A stretch of DNA of 26,976 nt from UBA4124 sp052034745 (GCA_052034745.1 JBPOIF010000042.1:1-26976), one strand, 5' to 3'. Counted from the stretch's first letter, positions 15,761-22,766 are shown. A program made the numbers and translations. The notes: generated by a model from the sequence alone, not told the origin.

Positions 15761-16027
15761 ATGATAGACGTTCAAAAGCTTGCCGACCTTGCGAGACTGT
15801 CGGTGCCTCAAGAAGAAAAAGACGGTATTGCTTCAGATCTCGAAGCAATCGTTGGCTTCGTTGACCAAGTACAGTCTCGGGACGTTTCTGGTGTTTCGAC
15901 CGAACTTGACCGGGTCAATATATTTCGAGATGACGTGGTCAATCCGCTCGCAAGCGCCTACGACCTCATCGAAGCTGCGCCAGGAAACCAAGACGGCTTT
16001 GTGAAAGTGCCAAAAGTAATCGAGTAA
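15761..16027 (+). CDS. gatC: Asp/Glu-tRNA amidotransferase subunit C
   Basis: GatC is the small scaffold subunit of the GatCAB complex that converts Glu-tRNA(Gln) and/or Asp-tRNA(Asn) to the amide form. At 88 residues it has the normal length, with the N-terminal helix LADLARLSVPQEE and the C-terminal tail ending GFVKVPKVIE that wraps GatA. It is followed 6 nt later by gatA. gatB is not in the window. Confidence 0.92.
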   Translation: MIDVQKLADLARLSVPQEEKDGIASDLEAIVGFVDQVQSRDVSGVSTELDRVNIFRDDVVNPLASAYDLIEAAPGNQDGFVKVPKVIE

Positions 16028-16033
16028 TCTGTC

Positions 16034-17419
16034 GTGATACAAGAACTGCACAAAAAAATAATTTCCGGAGAAATAGCTATCAAGACACTTGTCGATGAGT
16101 ATGTTGCTCGTGCAAAGGCAGATACGTTCAATGTGTTTCGAGAGGTCTTTGATGATATCGATGAACAGGTGGCACACGCACAAACACTCCTTGAGAAGGG
16201 CGAGGCGACACCACTGACAGGGATCCCGATTGCGATCAAGGACAACATCATGTTTGCCGGACATATTGCCGGAGCGTGTTCAAAGATGCTCGAACACCAC
16301 AGAGCATCATATGACTCTACTGCAGTACAAGCACTCAAAAAAGCAGGGGCGGTGATCATTGGGCGTACCAATATGGATGATGGAGCCATGGGCTCTTCGA
16401 CCGAAAACTCTGCCTATGGTGTCACACACAATCCTCTCGATACAACGCGTGTCCCTGGTGGTTCATCAGGAGGATCTGCTGCATCGCTTGTCGCTGATAT
16501 GGCCGTTGTCTCTCTCGGAAGTGATACAGGGGGATCGATCAGGCAGCCGGCAGCATTTTGTGGACTCGTCGGACTCCTTCCAACCTACGGAACAGTGTCT
16601 CGTCATGGACTTATCGCGATGGCGTCATCACTTGATGTAATCGGACCGTTTGCAAAATCTGTTGATGATGCACAGATACTTTATGAAGTACTCAAAGGGC
16701 GTGATGCGCTCGATAGTACATCGGTCGATCATCCGGCACAGAACGTTTCACCGCTCAAGAAAAAGCTTGCGATTCCAAAAGGGATATTTGATGCAGGAGG
16801 GTGTGATGCATCAGTAAAAGAAAATTTCCTTTCCACTGCTGCGAAATTGAAAGATGAAGGGTTTACTATTGATGAGATAGAGCTTCCGCACTTTGCTGAC
16901 GCGCTCGCGGTCTACTACATCCTTCAACCAGCAGAAGTATCATCAAACCTTTCCCGTCTCGATGGGGTGCGATATGGCGATCGTATGAGCGACAAGAGCG
17001 TACTCGACATGTACAACGAAACTCGTGGACAACTCTTTGGAAAAGAAGTCCGACGTCGTATCCTTCTCGGTACGTATGTACTGTCACACGGATACTATGA
17101 TGCGTACTACAACAAAGCGGTTGCACTTCGTGCGGTGATTCGAAAAGAGCTCGAGCAGGCCTTTGAACACTATGATGCGATTATCACTCCGACGACGCCA
17201 ACACCCGCATTTAAAATAGGTGAGAAAGCAAACGATCCTGTTGCGATGTACTTGTCTGACCTCTTTACGGTGCCGGCAAATATCGCGCAGATGCCCGCAA
17301 TCTCTGTACCAAGTGGTACGACAGATGAAGGTCTTCCGGTAGGGTTCCATGCGATTGGTCCTCGCTTTTCTGAAGCAAAGCTTTTTGACCTTGGCAGGAT
17401 CATCGAAAATATACGATAA
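16034..17419 (+). CDS. gatA: Asp/Glu-tRNA amidotransferase subunit A (amidase)
   Basis: GatA releases ammonia from glutamine for transamidation. The 461-residue amidase-signature protein has the catalytic Lys in AIKDN (about residue 70), the Ser cluster GGSSGGSAA (about 140-148) and the nucleophile region GSDTGGSIRQPA (about 162-173), which together form the Ser-cisSer-Lys triad. The start is GTG at 16034, 6 nt after the gatC stop, with no Shine-Dalgarno; the first ATG-led alternatives would truncate the protein. It forms an operon with gatC. Confidence 0.95.
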   Translation: MIQELHKKIISGEIAIKTLVDEYVARAKADTFNVFREVFDDIDEQVAHAQTLLEKGEATPLTGIPIAIKDNIMFAGHIAGACSKMLEHHRASYDSTAVQALKKAGAVIIGRTNMDDGAMGSSTENSAYGVTHNPLDTTRVPGGSSGGSAASLVADMAVVSLGSDTGGSIRQPAAFCGLVGLLPTYGTVSRHGLIAMASSLDVIGPFAKSVDDAQILYEVLKGRDALDSTSVDHPAQNVSPLKKKLAIPKGIFDAGGCDASVKENFLSTAAKLKDEGFTIDEIELPHFADALAVYYILQPAEVSSNLSRLDGVRYGDRMSDKSVLDMYNETRGQLFGKEVRRRILLGTYVLSHGYYDAYYNKAVALRAVIRKELEQAFEHYDAIITPTTPTPAFKIGEKANDPVAMYLSDLFTVPANIAQMPAISVPSGTTDEGLPVGFHAIGPRFSEAKLFDLGRIIENIR

Positions 17420-17420
17420 T
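17415..17420 (+). promoter_or_regulatory. possible -10 box of the HEPN-like gene
   Basis: GATAAT overlaps the gatA stop and lies 6 nt before the GTG at 17427, the leaderless spacing seen elsewhere in the window. Confidence 0.4.
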
Positions 17421-17426
17421 ACATAC

Positions 17427-18062
17427 GTGCAACCATCAGTCCCTGAACCAATCTTTATCAATATCGAATATCTCTTCTTTCTTATCTTTCGAGCAGTAGG
17501 AGGATTTTTTTCGTATGTCTTTTCGAGAGAGTTTCTCGACACCGTGCGATTTGTCGCTACGATACTTGTCATTCTTCTGATTGCCTTTGTGCTCTATCTG
17601 TTGGTACGTCTCTATGAGTTGAAACAAGAGTCAGACAAAAAAGAATCAATCGGGCGTTCGCTTCATACACAAGACGGACTCCCGGGAAGTTCTGTTTCGA
17701 CACTACCTGTTCCTGGGAAGGCAGGGGACACTCCGATAAGTCGACGCAATGAGACATGGGAAGGTATTCGTTCCAAGTTTCTCGGAGACAATCAAAGTGA
17801 TTGGAGACTGGCAATCATTGAGGCAGATATTTATATGGATAGACTCCTTGATGACAAGGGTTTTCATGGAGATACGACAAGTGACAAACTCAAGCAGATC
17901 ACTCCAGGAGACCTCGCTTCAGTGCAGATAGCATGGGAGGCGCACAAGGTACGTAATCGTATTGCTCATGATGGCGCAGCGTTTGAACTCAGTCAGCCTG
18001 AAGCTCGACGGATACTGTCTTATTTTGAGATTGTTTTTCGAGATCTTGGGGCGATTGAGTAA
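17427..18062 (+). CDS. membrane-anchored protein with HEPN-like RX4H motif
   Basis: The 211-residue product has two hydrophobic segments near the N-terminus (about 15-33 and 42-62), a Ser/Pro/Gly linker, and a helical C-terminal domain (about 105-211) with RNRIAH at 176-181. RX4-6H followed by a helix is the active-site signature of HEPN RNases, so a membrane-tethered RNA-cleaving or RNA-binding role is possible. No partner antitoxin such as MNT is adjacent. The start is taken as GTG 17427, just past gatA; an ATG/TTG start at 17349 would lie inside gatA. It may instead be a structural HEPN relative without catalysis. Confidence 0.7.
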   Translation: MQPSVPEPIFINIEYLFFLIFRAVGGFFSYVFSREFLDTVRFVATILVILLIAFVLYLLVRLYELKQESDKKESIGRSLHTQDGLPGSSVSTLPVPGKAGDTPISRRNETWEGIRSKFLGDNQSDWRLAIIEADIYMDRLLDDKGFHGDTTSDKLKQITPGDLASVQIAWEAHKVRNRIAHDGAAFELSQPEARRILSYFEIVFRDLGAIE

Positions 18063-18063
18063 C

Positions 18064-18092
18064 TTGCGCAGTTCAGTATTTTCTTGTATTAT
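18064..18092 (+). promoter_or_regulatory. promoter of initiator tRNA-Met
   Basis: TTGCGC (18064-18069), a 17-bp spacer and TATTAT (18087-18092) lie just downstream of the HEPN-like gene and 24 nt before the tRNA. Confidence 0.5.
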
Positions 18093-18115
18093 AAACGCGC
18101 TCTTCTAGATTTCAT

Positions 18116-18186
18116 CGCGGGGTAGAGAAGTGGTATCTCGTAAGGCTCATAACCTTAAGGCCCAGGTTCGATTCCTGGCCCCGCAA
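18116..18186 (+). tRNA. initiator tRNA-Met (anticodon CAT)
   Basis: A full cloverleaf with loop CTCATAA is present. The C1-A72 mismatch in the acceptor and the A11-U24 pair in the D stem are initiator hallmarks. The anticodon stem is TAAGG/CCTTA, so the usual three G-C pairs next to the loop are reduced to AGG/CCU. CCA is not encoded. Confidence 0.92.
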
Positions 18187-18193
18187 CAAGGAT

Positions 18194-18235
18194 AAAAATA
18201 CAAAAGACCCTCTAGAAAGGGTCTTTTGTATTTTT
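18194..18235. terminator. terminator after initiator tRNA-Met
   Basis: An 18-bp stem (18194-18211 with 18218-18235) has A5 and T5 on its two sides, so it can work in both directions. Confidence 0.88.
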
Positions 18236-18236
18236 G

Positions 18237-18381
18237 GCGCGAACGACGGGACTTTTCCGCGAGTCTTGGACTGGTCAGTCACCAGTCCAAGCTCTGGACA
18301 CCGACTCGACCATTTCTTCTATTGAAGAAATAGGTCTCCTTCGTTCAAGATCCCGTCGCAAAGTAAAGCAGTTTACTTTGC
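18237..18381. other. structured element containing a copy of the tRNA-Asp 3' end
   Basis: Positions 18237-18254 exactly repeat the 18 nt at 18437-18454 (3' end of tRNA-Asp and flank). The segment folds strongly: an outer stem 18244-18251/18351-18358, one arm 18261-18265/18303-18307 with a perfect 10-bp inner stem 18266-18275/18281-18290, a second arm 18308-18319/18324-18336, and then an adjacent 10-bp hairpin 18358-18381. No credible ORF is present. It lies between two bidirectional terminators, so the transcribed strand cannot be decided. It could be an RNA gene or a small inserted element. Confidence 0.55.
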
Positions 18382-18393
18382 TTCTTATCTCCC

Positions 18394-18436
18394 AAAAACA
18401 AAATGGCCTAGCATAAAGCTAGACCATTTTGTTTTT
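18394..18436. terminator. bidirectional terminator next to tRNA-Asp
   Basis: A 13-bp AT-rich outer stem (18394-18406/18424-18436), a C-A mismatch and an inner CTAGC/GCTAG stem end in TTTTT on either strand. It serves the minus-strand tRNA pair, and possibly a + transcript of the structured element. Confidence 0.85.
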
Positions 18437-18454
18437 GCGCGAACGACGGGACTT
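18437..18454. repeat. 18-bp direct repeat, second copy at 18237-18254
   Basis: The identical sequence GCGCGAACGACGGGACTT occurs twice, exactly 200 bp apart. This copy is the 3' part of tRNA-Asp; the other lies beyond its terminator. The arrangement resembles an attachment-site duplication at a tRNA 3' end. Confidence 0.8.
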
Positions 18455-18511
18455 GAACCCGCAACCTCCCGCGTGACAGGCGGGTGCTCTAACCAGTTGA
18501 GCTACATCCGC
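18438..18511 (-). tRNA. tRNA-Asp (anticodon GTC)
   Basis: A complete cloverleaf with anticodon loop CTGTCAC, acceptor GCGGATG/CGTTCGC and the G discriminator expected for Asp. CCA is not encoded. It lies downstream of tRNA-Met on the same strand, 37 nt away. Confidence 0.95.
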
Positions 18512-18548
18512 AAATTGTTAAATGTGCCGCACTCCTTGTCCGGCCGGG

Positions 18549-18622
18549 TGTCGGCGGGTGGGATCGAACCACCGACCTTGGGCTTATGAGTCCCACGCTC
18601 TAACCAACTGAGCTACGCCGAC
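18549..18622 (-). tRNA. tRNA-Met (anticodon CAT), elongator type
   Basis: Cloverleaf with acceptor GTCGGCG/CGCCGAC (no 1-72 mismatch) and loop CTCATAA. The anticodon stem TGGGA/GCCCA ends in an A-G mismatch. A CAT anticodon with a normal acceptor fits elongator Met; a lysidine-modified Ile2 tRNA cannot be excluded from sequence alone. Confidence 0.85.
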
Positions 18623-18633
18623 AAGTAGTTAAG

Positions 18634-18661
18634 AATATATCATATCCTTGTAAAATTTCAA
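18634..18661 (-). promoter_or_regulatory. promoter of the tRNA-Met/tRNA-Asp unit
   Basis: Minus strand: TTGAAA (18656-18661), 16 bp, TATATT (18634-18639), about 12 nt before the tRNA. Confidence 0.5.
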
Positions 18662-18688
18662 TAATGCTATCTCCTTCAGGATAATTTG

Positions 18689-18717
18689 TTGACACAATAT
18701 GAAAGTGGTGCTATAGT
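18689..18717 (+). promoter_or_regulatory. sigma70-type promoter of the DEAD-box helicase gene
   Basis: TTGACA (18689-18694), a 17-bp spacer and TATAGT (18712-18717) preceded by TGC. The predicted start near 18724 gives a leader of about 83 nt. Confidence 0.85.
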
Positions 18718-18749
18718 ACCGTCGTAACTACATTCTCTATTTGTCATGT

Positions 18750-18794
18750 GTGTAATTGGACACGGTGATGACGGAAAGGGACATCACATTACAC
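18750..18794 (+). promoter_or_regulatory. hairpin in the helicase mRNA leader
   Basis: GTGTAAT (18750-18756) pairs with ATTACAC (18788-18794), and GTGATG (18765-18770) pairs with CATCAC (18782-18787). The apical loop holds the purine-rich GGAAAGGGA. It ends 12 nt before the chosen ATG at 18807, which suits translational control of a cold-shock-type helicase. This is inference. Confidence 0.5.
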
Positions 18795-18806
18795 CCATAC
18801 AAATCT

Positions 18807-20096
18807 ATGCAAACATCACATTCAAATCACCGCGCACCACGCGCAGGTAGTTCACGTTTTAATAACTCAGCCCGATCTTCGTCTCCTCGAGGAAGCTTTG
18901 GTGCGCATCGTCGCCCGCAGTCTTCATCAACAGGTGCTCGATTTGGATCGAAAGGTCCTCGTTTTGCTCCAAAAAAGCGAGGCGGCCGCCGAGGAGACTT
19001 CATTGAAGAGTCACTTTTTGTAAACAAGGCAGTACCAAAGAGCGAGGACACGTTTGTCCCCGTACACACCTTTGACGATTTTGCGATTCCTGAAAAGTTG
19101 AAACAAAATCTCATTCACAAAGGCTTTATTGCGCCATCACCCATTCAAGACCAAGCGATTCCTGTCGGACTCTCCGGAAAGGACATCATCGGTATTGCGG
19201 CAACAGGGACAGGAAAGACCGCAGCGTTTCTCCTCCCGCTTATCACAAAACTCGTCGATGCAAAAAACAATCAGCGTGTCATGGTGCTCGCACCAACACG
19301 AGAGCTCGCGCAACAGATTGAGACAGAGTTTCGTATCTTTACACAAGGGATGCGTCTCTTTAGTGTGACCTGTGTGGGAGGATCTCCTATCCTTCGACAA
19401 ATGCGTGAACTTGATCGCGGAGTTCATATCGTGATCGGAACACCAGGACGTATCAAGGACCTCATCGAACGAAAAAAGATTCGCATGGAAGAATTTGGTG
19501 CGATGGTGCTCGATGAAGCAGACCGCATGCTCGACATGGGATTTATCCCTGACATGCGCTACATCCTCGGACTCATGCCACAAGAGCGCCAGACATTTTT
19601 CTTCTCGGCAACGCTTTCTCCTGAGATTCGTCGACTGTGTGATGACTTTTTGAAAGATCCTGTCTCTATCAGTCTCAAGACTCGTGACACCGCAAGCTCT
19701 GTTGAGCAAAACGTGGTCCGTGTCGCTGACAAGAGCAAGAAACTCGACACGCTTGTTGAGATATTGTCTCGTCCTGAAGTGAGTAAAGTGCTTATCTTCC
19801 GAGAAATGAAGCGTACCGTAGATGAACTTGCTCGAGAGCTTTCTGCGCGCGGATTTAAAGCGCTCGCTCTTCATGGCGACATGCGCAATCGTGAGCGCGA
19901 TCGTTCTGTCAAAGCACTCGCAAGCGGGGAGGCACATATCGTGATCGCCACTGACGTTGCAGCGCGAGGGATTGATATCCCTGATATCACGCACGTGATC
20001 AACTACGATATCCCACAGACCTACGATACCTATGTGCACCGTATCGGACGAACGGGCCGTGGGACAAAGACTGGACACGCACTGACATTCGTCTAG
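18807..20096 (+). CDS. DEAD-box ATP-dependent RNA helicase
   Basis: The 429-residue helicase unwinds RNA duplexes, as in ribosome assembly or mRNA decay. It has a Ser/Arg/Gly-rich disordered N-terminal extension (about 1-65) and both RecA-like domains. Visible motifs are the Q motif GFIAPSPIQDQ, motif I ATGTGKT, Ia PTRELAQQ, Ib GTPGR, II DEAD, III SAT, V ATDVAARGIDIP and VI HRIGRTGRG. It stops soon after motif VI, so the basic tail sits at the N-terminus instead of the usual C-terminus. In-frame starts at 18765 (GTG) and 18768 (ATG) lie in the leader hairpin, so ATG 18807 is preferred. The specific orthologue (RhlE- or CsdA-like) is not decided. Confidence 0.93.
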   Translation: MQTSHSNHRAPRAGSSRFNNSARSSSPRGSFGAHRRPQSSSTGARFGSKGPRFAPKKRGGRRGDFIEESLFVNKAVPKSEDTFVPVHTFDDFAIPEKLKQNLIHKGFIAPSPIQDQAIPVGLSGKDIIGIAATGTGKTAAFLLPLITKLVDAKNNQRVMVLAPTRELAQQIETEFRIFTQGMRLFSVTCVGGSPILRQMRELDRGVHIVIGTPGRIKDLIERKKIRMEEFGAMVLDEADRMLDMGFIPDMRYILGLMPQERQTFFFSATLSPEIRRLCDDFLKDPVSISLKTRDTASSVEQNVVRVADKSKKLDTLVEILSRPEVSKVLIFREMKRTVDELARELSARGFKALALHGDMRNRERDRSVKALASGEAHIVIATDVAARGIDIPDITHVINYDIPQTYDTYVHRIGRTGRGTKTGHALTFV

Positions 20097-20137
20097 GCAC
20101 CCATTGAAAAAAAACTATTTTGTGATATGTTTTAGTA

Positions 20138-20260
20138 GCCTTTCCACTTCTGCACCACAGAAGTTCAGGCAATCATTTACGATAGAAATGGTTTGACCAA
20201 TGGAAGCACAGCTTTTATTGGAGGCACTCAGACGTTGTAAAAGTTCACTTTTATAACGTC
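20138..20260 (+). ncRNA. run of four hairpins upstream of tRNA-Thr, possible structured RNA
   Basis: The 172-nt gap between the helicase gene and tRNA-Thr is almost fully paired. The hairpins are 20138-20170 (GCCT/AGGC plus ACTTCTG/CAGAAGT), 20171-20193 (AATCATTT/AAATGGTT), 20197-20221 (an 11-bp stem with two G-U pairs, loop ACA) and 20231-20260 (a 13-bp stem, loop TTCA). G-U pairs on this strand favour the + orientation. No ORF and no T-tract terminator are present. It could be a separate RNA, a 3' UTR of the helicase mRNA or a tRNA precursor leader. Confidence 0.45.
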
Positions 20261-20268
20261 GTTCATTG

Positions 20269-20341
20269 GCCAATGTAGCTCAGCTGGTAGAGCACCCCCA
20301 TGGTAAGGGGGAGGTCATCGGTTCAATCCCGATCATTGGCT
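20269..20341 (+). tRNA. tRNA-Thr (anticodon GGT)
   Basis: Acceptor GCCAATG/CATTGGC, anticodon stem CCCCC/GGGGG and loop ATGGTAA give anticodon GGT for ACC/ACT codons. CCA is not encoded. It lies 41 nt upstream of typA and may share its transcript. Confidence 0.95.
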
Positions 20342-20382
20342 CAGGTGTACGTATTATCGTTCGCTTTTTATTTTATACAATT

Positions 20383-22185
20383 ATGGAAATTCGAAACATC
20401 GCTATTATTGCTCACGTTGACCACGGAAAGACAACCCTTACTGACAAAATGCTTGCGTTTGCAGGTGAGACACTTGCCGAAGGCGCATCGATGGACTCAA
20501 ACGCTATCGAACGAGAGCGGGGTATTACTATTTATGCAAAAAACACGGCAGTCTTTTACAAAGGAACCAAGATTAACATTGTGGATACGCCAGGACACGC
20601 GGACTTTGGATCCGAAGTAGAACGCGTGCTCCGTTCGATTGACTCCGTGCTTCTCATCGTTGATGCCCAGGAAGGTCCGATGCCACAGACACGTTTTGTG
20701 CTCAAAAAGTCACTTGAACTTGGAATCAAACCAATCGTCGTTATCAACAAGATAGACAAACCAGGTGCAAACTGTGCGCATACACACGATGCAGTGTTTG
20801 AACTCTTTATGGAGCTCGGTGCAACCGATGAGCAGCTCAACTTTACGACCGTCTACGCAATCGGACGCGATGGTGTCGCGATGCGTGCAGAAGCTGACGA
20901 AAAAAAGAACCTCGAGCCGTTGTTTGAAACGATTCTCGAAAAGGTGCCCGTTGCTCAAAACGATATCTCAAAACCATTTCGTATGCAGGCGTTCAATCTC
21001 GCCTATGACAACTTTCTCGGACGTCTCGCGGTGGGACGTGTCTACGAAGGAGTCGCAAAGGTAGGAGATGTCGTCTATATCAAAACTGATGGCAAAGAAA
21101 TCCGTCAGGCAAAAGTCGTCAAACTTTTTTCATTCCACGGATTTACTCGTGAAGAAGTACAAGAAGCGCAAGCAGGAGACATTGTCATGCTCGCAGGGAT
21201 TGCCGATATCTTTATCGGGGAGACAATCACAACAGATAAAGATGCAGAACTTTTGCCATCGATTCATATCGACGAGCCAACAATCGTGCTCGACTTTTTG
21301 GTCAACAACTCACCATTTGCAGGTCGCGAAGGAAAGTTTGTCACCTCACGACAGATTCGTGAACGTCTCGAACGCGAACTTGAAATAAACGTCGGACTCA
21401 AAGTGGACTTTACTCCCGACCCCAATCGTATTGCCGAAGGGTTCAAGGTCTTTGGTCGCGGAGAGATGCACATCGCGGTACTTCTCGAGACAATGCGTCG
21501 TGAAGGGTACGAGATGCAGGTCTCACAACCACACGTCATCATCAAAGAGATCGATGGCGTCAAACATGAACCATTTGAAGAGGTGACTATCGATGTTCCT
21601 ACCGAATTTCAAGGTGCAGTGATCGAGAAGCTCGGCATGCGCGGATTTATCATGCGCGACATGAAGGTGCACGAGACGCATACTCGTATGATCTTTGAAG
21701 GGCCAACACGAGGACTCTTTGGATATCGTGGGCAGTTCCTCGTCGACACAAAAGGCGAAGGGATCATGGCTTCTCGTGTGCTCGACTTCCGTCCACATAT
21801 CGGAGAGATCGCACACCGCCAGGTGGGCAGTATGGTCTCGATGGAGACAGGGAAGGCACTCGGATACTCTCTCTGGGGACTTCAGGAGCGTGGGACACTC
21901 TATATCACTCCTGCGACAGAAGTGTATGAAGGGATGGTGCTCGGCAACACGTCAAAGGGTGAGGAGATGAACGTCAATCCGACCAAGAACAAACAGCTCA
22001 CCAACGTTCGTGCTTCTGGTACTGACGAAGCGATCAACCTCGTACCGCCATTTACACTCTCTATCGAACGAGGACTTGAAGTGATGCAAGATGATGAATT
22101 TCTCGAAGTGACGCCACACAACGTTCGTCTGCGCAAACAGTATCTTACCGAAACTGACCGCGCACGCTCACGACGAAAGGCGTAA
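20383..22185 (+). CDS. typA: ribosome-associated GTPase TypA/BipA
   Basis: BipA is a translational GTPase related to EF-G that binds the ribosome and aids 50S assembly, especially under stress and cold. The 600-residue protein has the normal length. It shows G1 AHVDHGKTT, the switch-I RERGITI, G3 DTPGHADFG and G4 NKIDKPGA, followed by the OB, EF-G III/V and BipA-specific C-terminal domains (GLFGYRGQFL, and RKQYLTETDR at the end). A longer reading back to 20266 would translate the tRNA and is rejected. A terminator shared with the converging small gene follows. Confidence 0.96.
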   Translation: MEIRNIAIIAHVDHGKTTLTDKMLAFAGETLAEGASMDSNAIERERGITIYAKNTAVFYKGTKINIVDTPGHADFGSEVERVLRSIDSVLLIVDAQEGPMPQTRFVLKKSLELGIKPIVVINKIDKPGANCAHTHDAVFELFMELGATDEQLNFTTVYAIGRDGVAMRAEADEKKNLEPLFETILEKVPVAQNDISKPFRMQAFNLAYDNFLGRLAVGRVYEGVAKVGDVVYIKTDGKEIRQAKVVKLFSFHGFTREEVQEAQAGDIVMLAGIADIFIGETITTDKDAELLPSIHIDEPTIVLDFLVNNSPFAGREGKFVTSRQIRERLERELEINVGLKVDFTPDPNRIAEGFKVFGRGEMHIAVLLETMRREGYEMQVSQPHVIIKEIDGVKHEPFEEVTIDVPTEFQGAVIEKLGMRGFIMRDMKVHETHTRMIFEGPTRGLFGYRGQFLVDTKGEGIMASRVLDFRPHIGEIAHRQVGSMVSMETGKALGYSLWGLQERGTLYITPATEVYEGMVLGNTSKGEEMNVNPTKNKQLTNVRASGTDEAINLVPPFTLSIERGLEVMQDDEFLEVTPHNVRLRKQYLTETDRARSRRKA

Positions 22186-22187
22186 AT

Positions 22188-22225
22188 AAAAACGCGTCAA
22201 CCATAAAGAAAGATTGCGCGTTTTT
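22188..22225. terminator. bidirectional terminator after typA
   Basis: AAAAACGCG/CGCGTTTTT encloses a partly paired 20-nt loop. It begins 2 nt past the typA stop and also faces the minus-strand gene ending at 22230. Confidence 0.8.
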
Positions 22226-22229
22226 AGGG

Positions 22230-22463
22230 CTAACCTTTTACAGCAATGGTTGCAATAAGCATTAAATAAGAAATCCAGAACAATATTGTTGATTTCCGGA
22301 CTTTCTTTTTTGCTTGTTTTGCTTCATAACCATAAAGGCGAGGGTCGTTGTAGTTGGCGATAATTCTTAATTCTTGCTTCGCCTTCCCTCTTAGGTGTAC
22401 TGCGAGAAGTGCCAAAGTTGAGAAAATGAGAATACTAAAAGACAATAAATAATCATTTTTCAT
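22230..22463 (-). CDS. small two-helix membrane protein, unknown
   Basis: The 77-residue product has hydrophobic segments at about 5-23 and 58-75 separated by a charged, Lys/Arg-rich cytoplasmic-type loop (AKQAKKKVRKS). No family is recognised. It has its own promoter (22481-22509) with a leader of about 11 nt, and shares the terminator at 22188-22225. It is the last of three small minus-strand units. Confidence 0.65.
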   Translation of the reverse strand: MKNDYLLSFSILIFSTLALLAVHLRGKAKQELRIIANYNDPRLYGYEAKQAKKKVRKSTILFWISYLMLIATIAVKG

Positions 22464-22471
22464 AATAGTAC

Positions 22472-22492
22472 TTTTTTGCTACATTACAACTT
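22472..22492. repeat. 21-bp repeat in two small-gene promoters (other copy 23091-23111)
   Basis: The same 21 nt covers the -10 region and the start of the leader in both promoters. It points to duplication of the promoter cassette or a shared regulator site. Confidence 0.8.
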
Positions 22493-22509
22493 AATATCAA
22501 TAATGTCAA
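22481..22509 (-). promoter_or_regulatory. promoter of the 77-residue gene
   Basis: Minus strand: TTGACA (22504-22509), 17 bp, TAATGT (22481-22486). The block 22472-22492 is identical to 23091-23111. Confidence 0.65.
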
Positions 22510-22512
22510 ATT

Positions 22513-22548
22513 AAAAACTCTCATGGAATAAATTCCATGAGAGTTTTT
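22513..22548 (-). terminator. terminator overlapping the end of the 66-residue gene
   Basis: A 17-bp near-perfect stem (22513-22529 with 22532-22548, loop AA) has A and T runs on its sides. Its minus-strand arms encode the last residues and stop of the gene at 22521-22721. Confidence 0.85.
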
Positions 22549-22721
22549 TTCATAAATTGCAGGAGGGATCTCCACGAGTAAGTGTGGGCAACTGTGCGTC
22601 CGTACCTGTCCACCCATTCTGTTTTTTTGGAGTAATCGATTGCCAGGTAGAGGGCGTTGACTTCTTTCTCATCACAATTTGAAGAAAAAAATTTTTGTGC
22701 AAGAGCATTCGCTTTGTTCAT
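22521..22721 (-). CDS. small soluble protein, unknown
   Basis: The 66-residue product is mixed-charge without a membrane segment and begins MNKANALAQKFF. No family is recognised. The last residues (TLMEFIP) and the TGA are encoded within the terminator hairpin. It has a promoter of the same layout as its neighbours (22738-22766) and a leader of about 10 nt. Confidence 0.6.
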   Translation of the reverse strand: MNKANALAQKFFSSNCDEKEVNALYLAIDYSKKTEWVDRYGRTVAHTYSWRSLLQFMKKTLMEFIP

Positions 22722-22737
22722 GTGTTACTTTTTTGAA

Positions 22738-22766
22738 ACACTACAGTTTTTATATTGAAATGTCAA
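22738..22766 (-). promoter_or_regulatory. promoter of the 66-residue gene
   Basis: Minus strand: TTGACA (22761-22766), 17 bp, TAGTGT (22738-22743). The layout matches the two flanking small genes. Confidence 0.6.

Noticed and set aside
18234..18416. 60-codon + frame across the structured element
   Set aside because: It is made of stem-loop and terminator sequence next to tRNA genes, with no plausible start context.
19137..20078. 313-codon open frame on the minus strand
   Set aside because: It is fully antisense to the DEAD-box helicase, which has all family motifs. Its composition is rich in Cys, His and Arg, with no recognisable domain.
20266..20382. N-terminal extension of TypA reading from 20266
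   Set aside because: It translates straight through tRNA-Thr(GGT); the conserved TypA N-terminus begins at the ATG at 20383.
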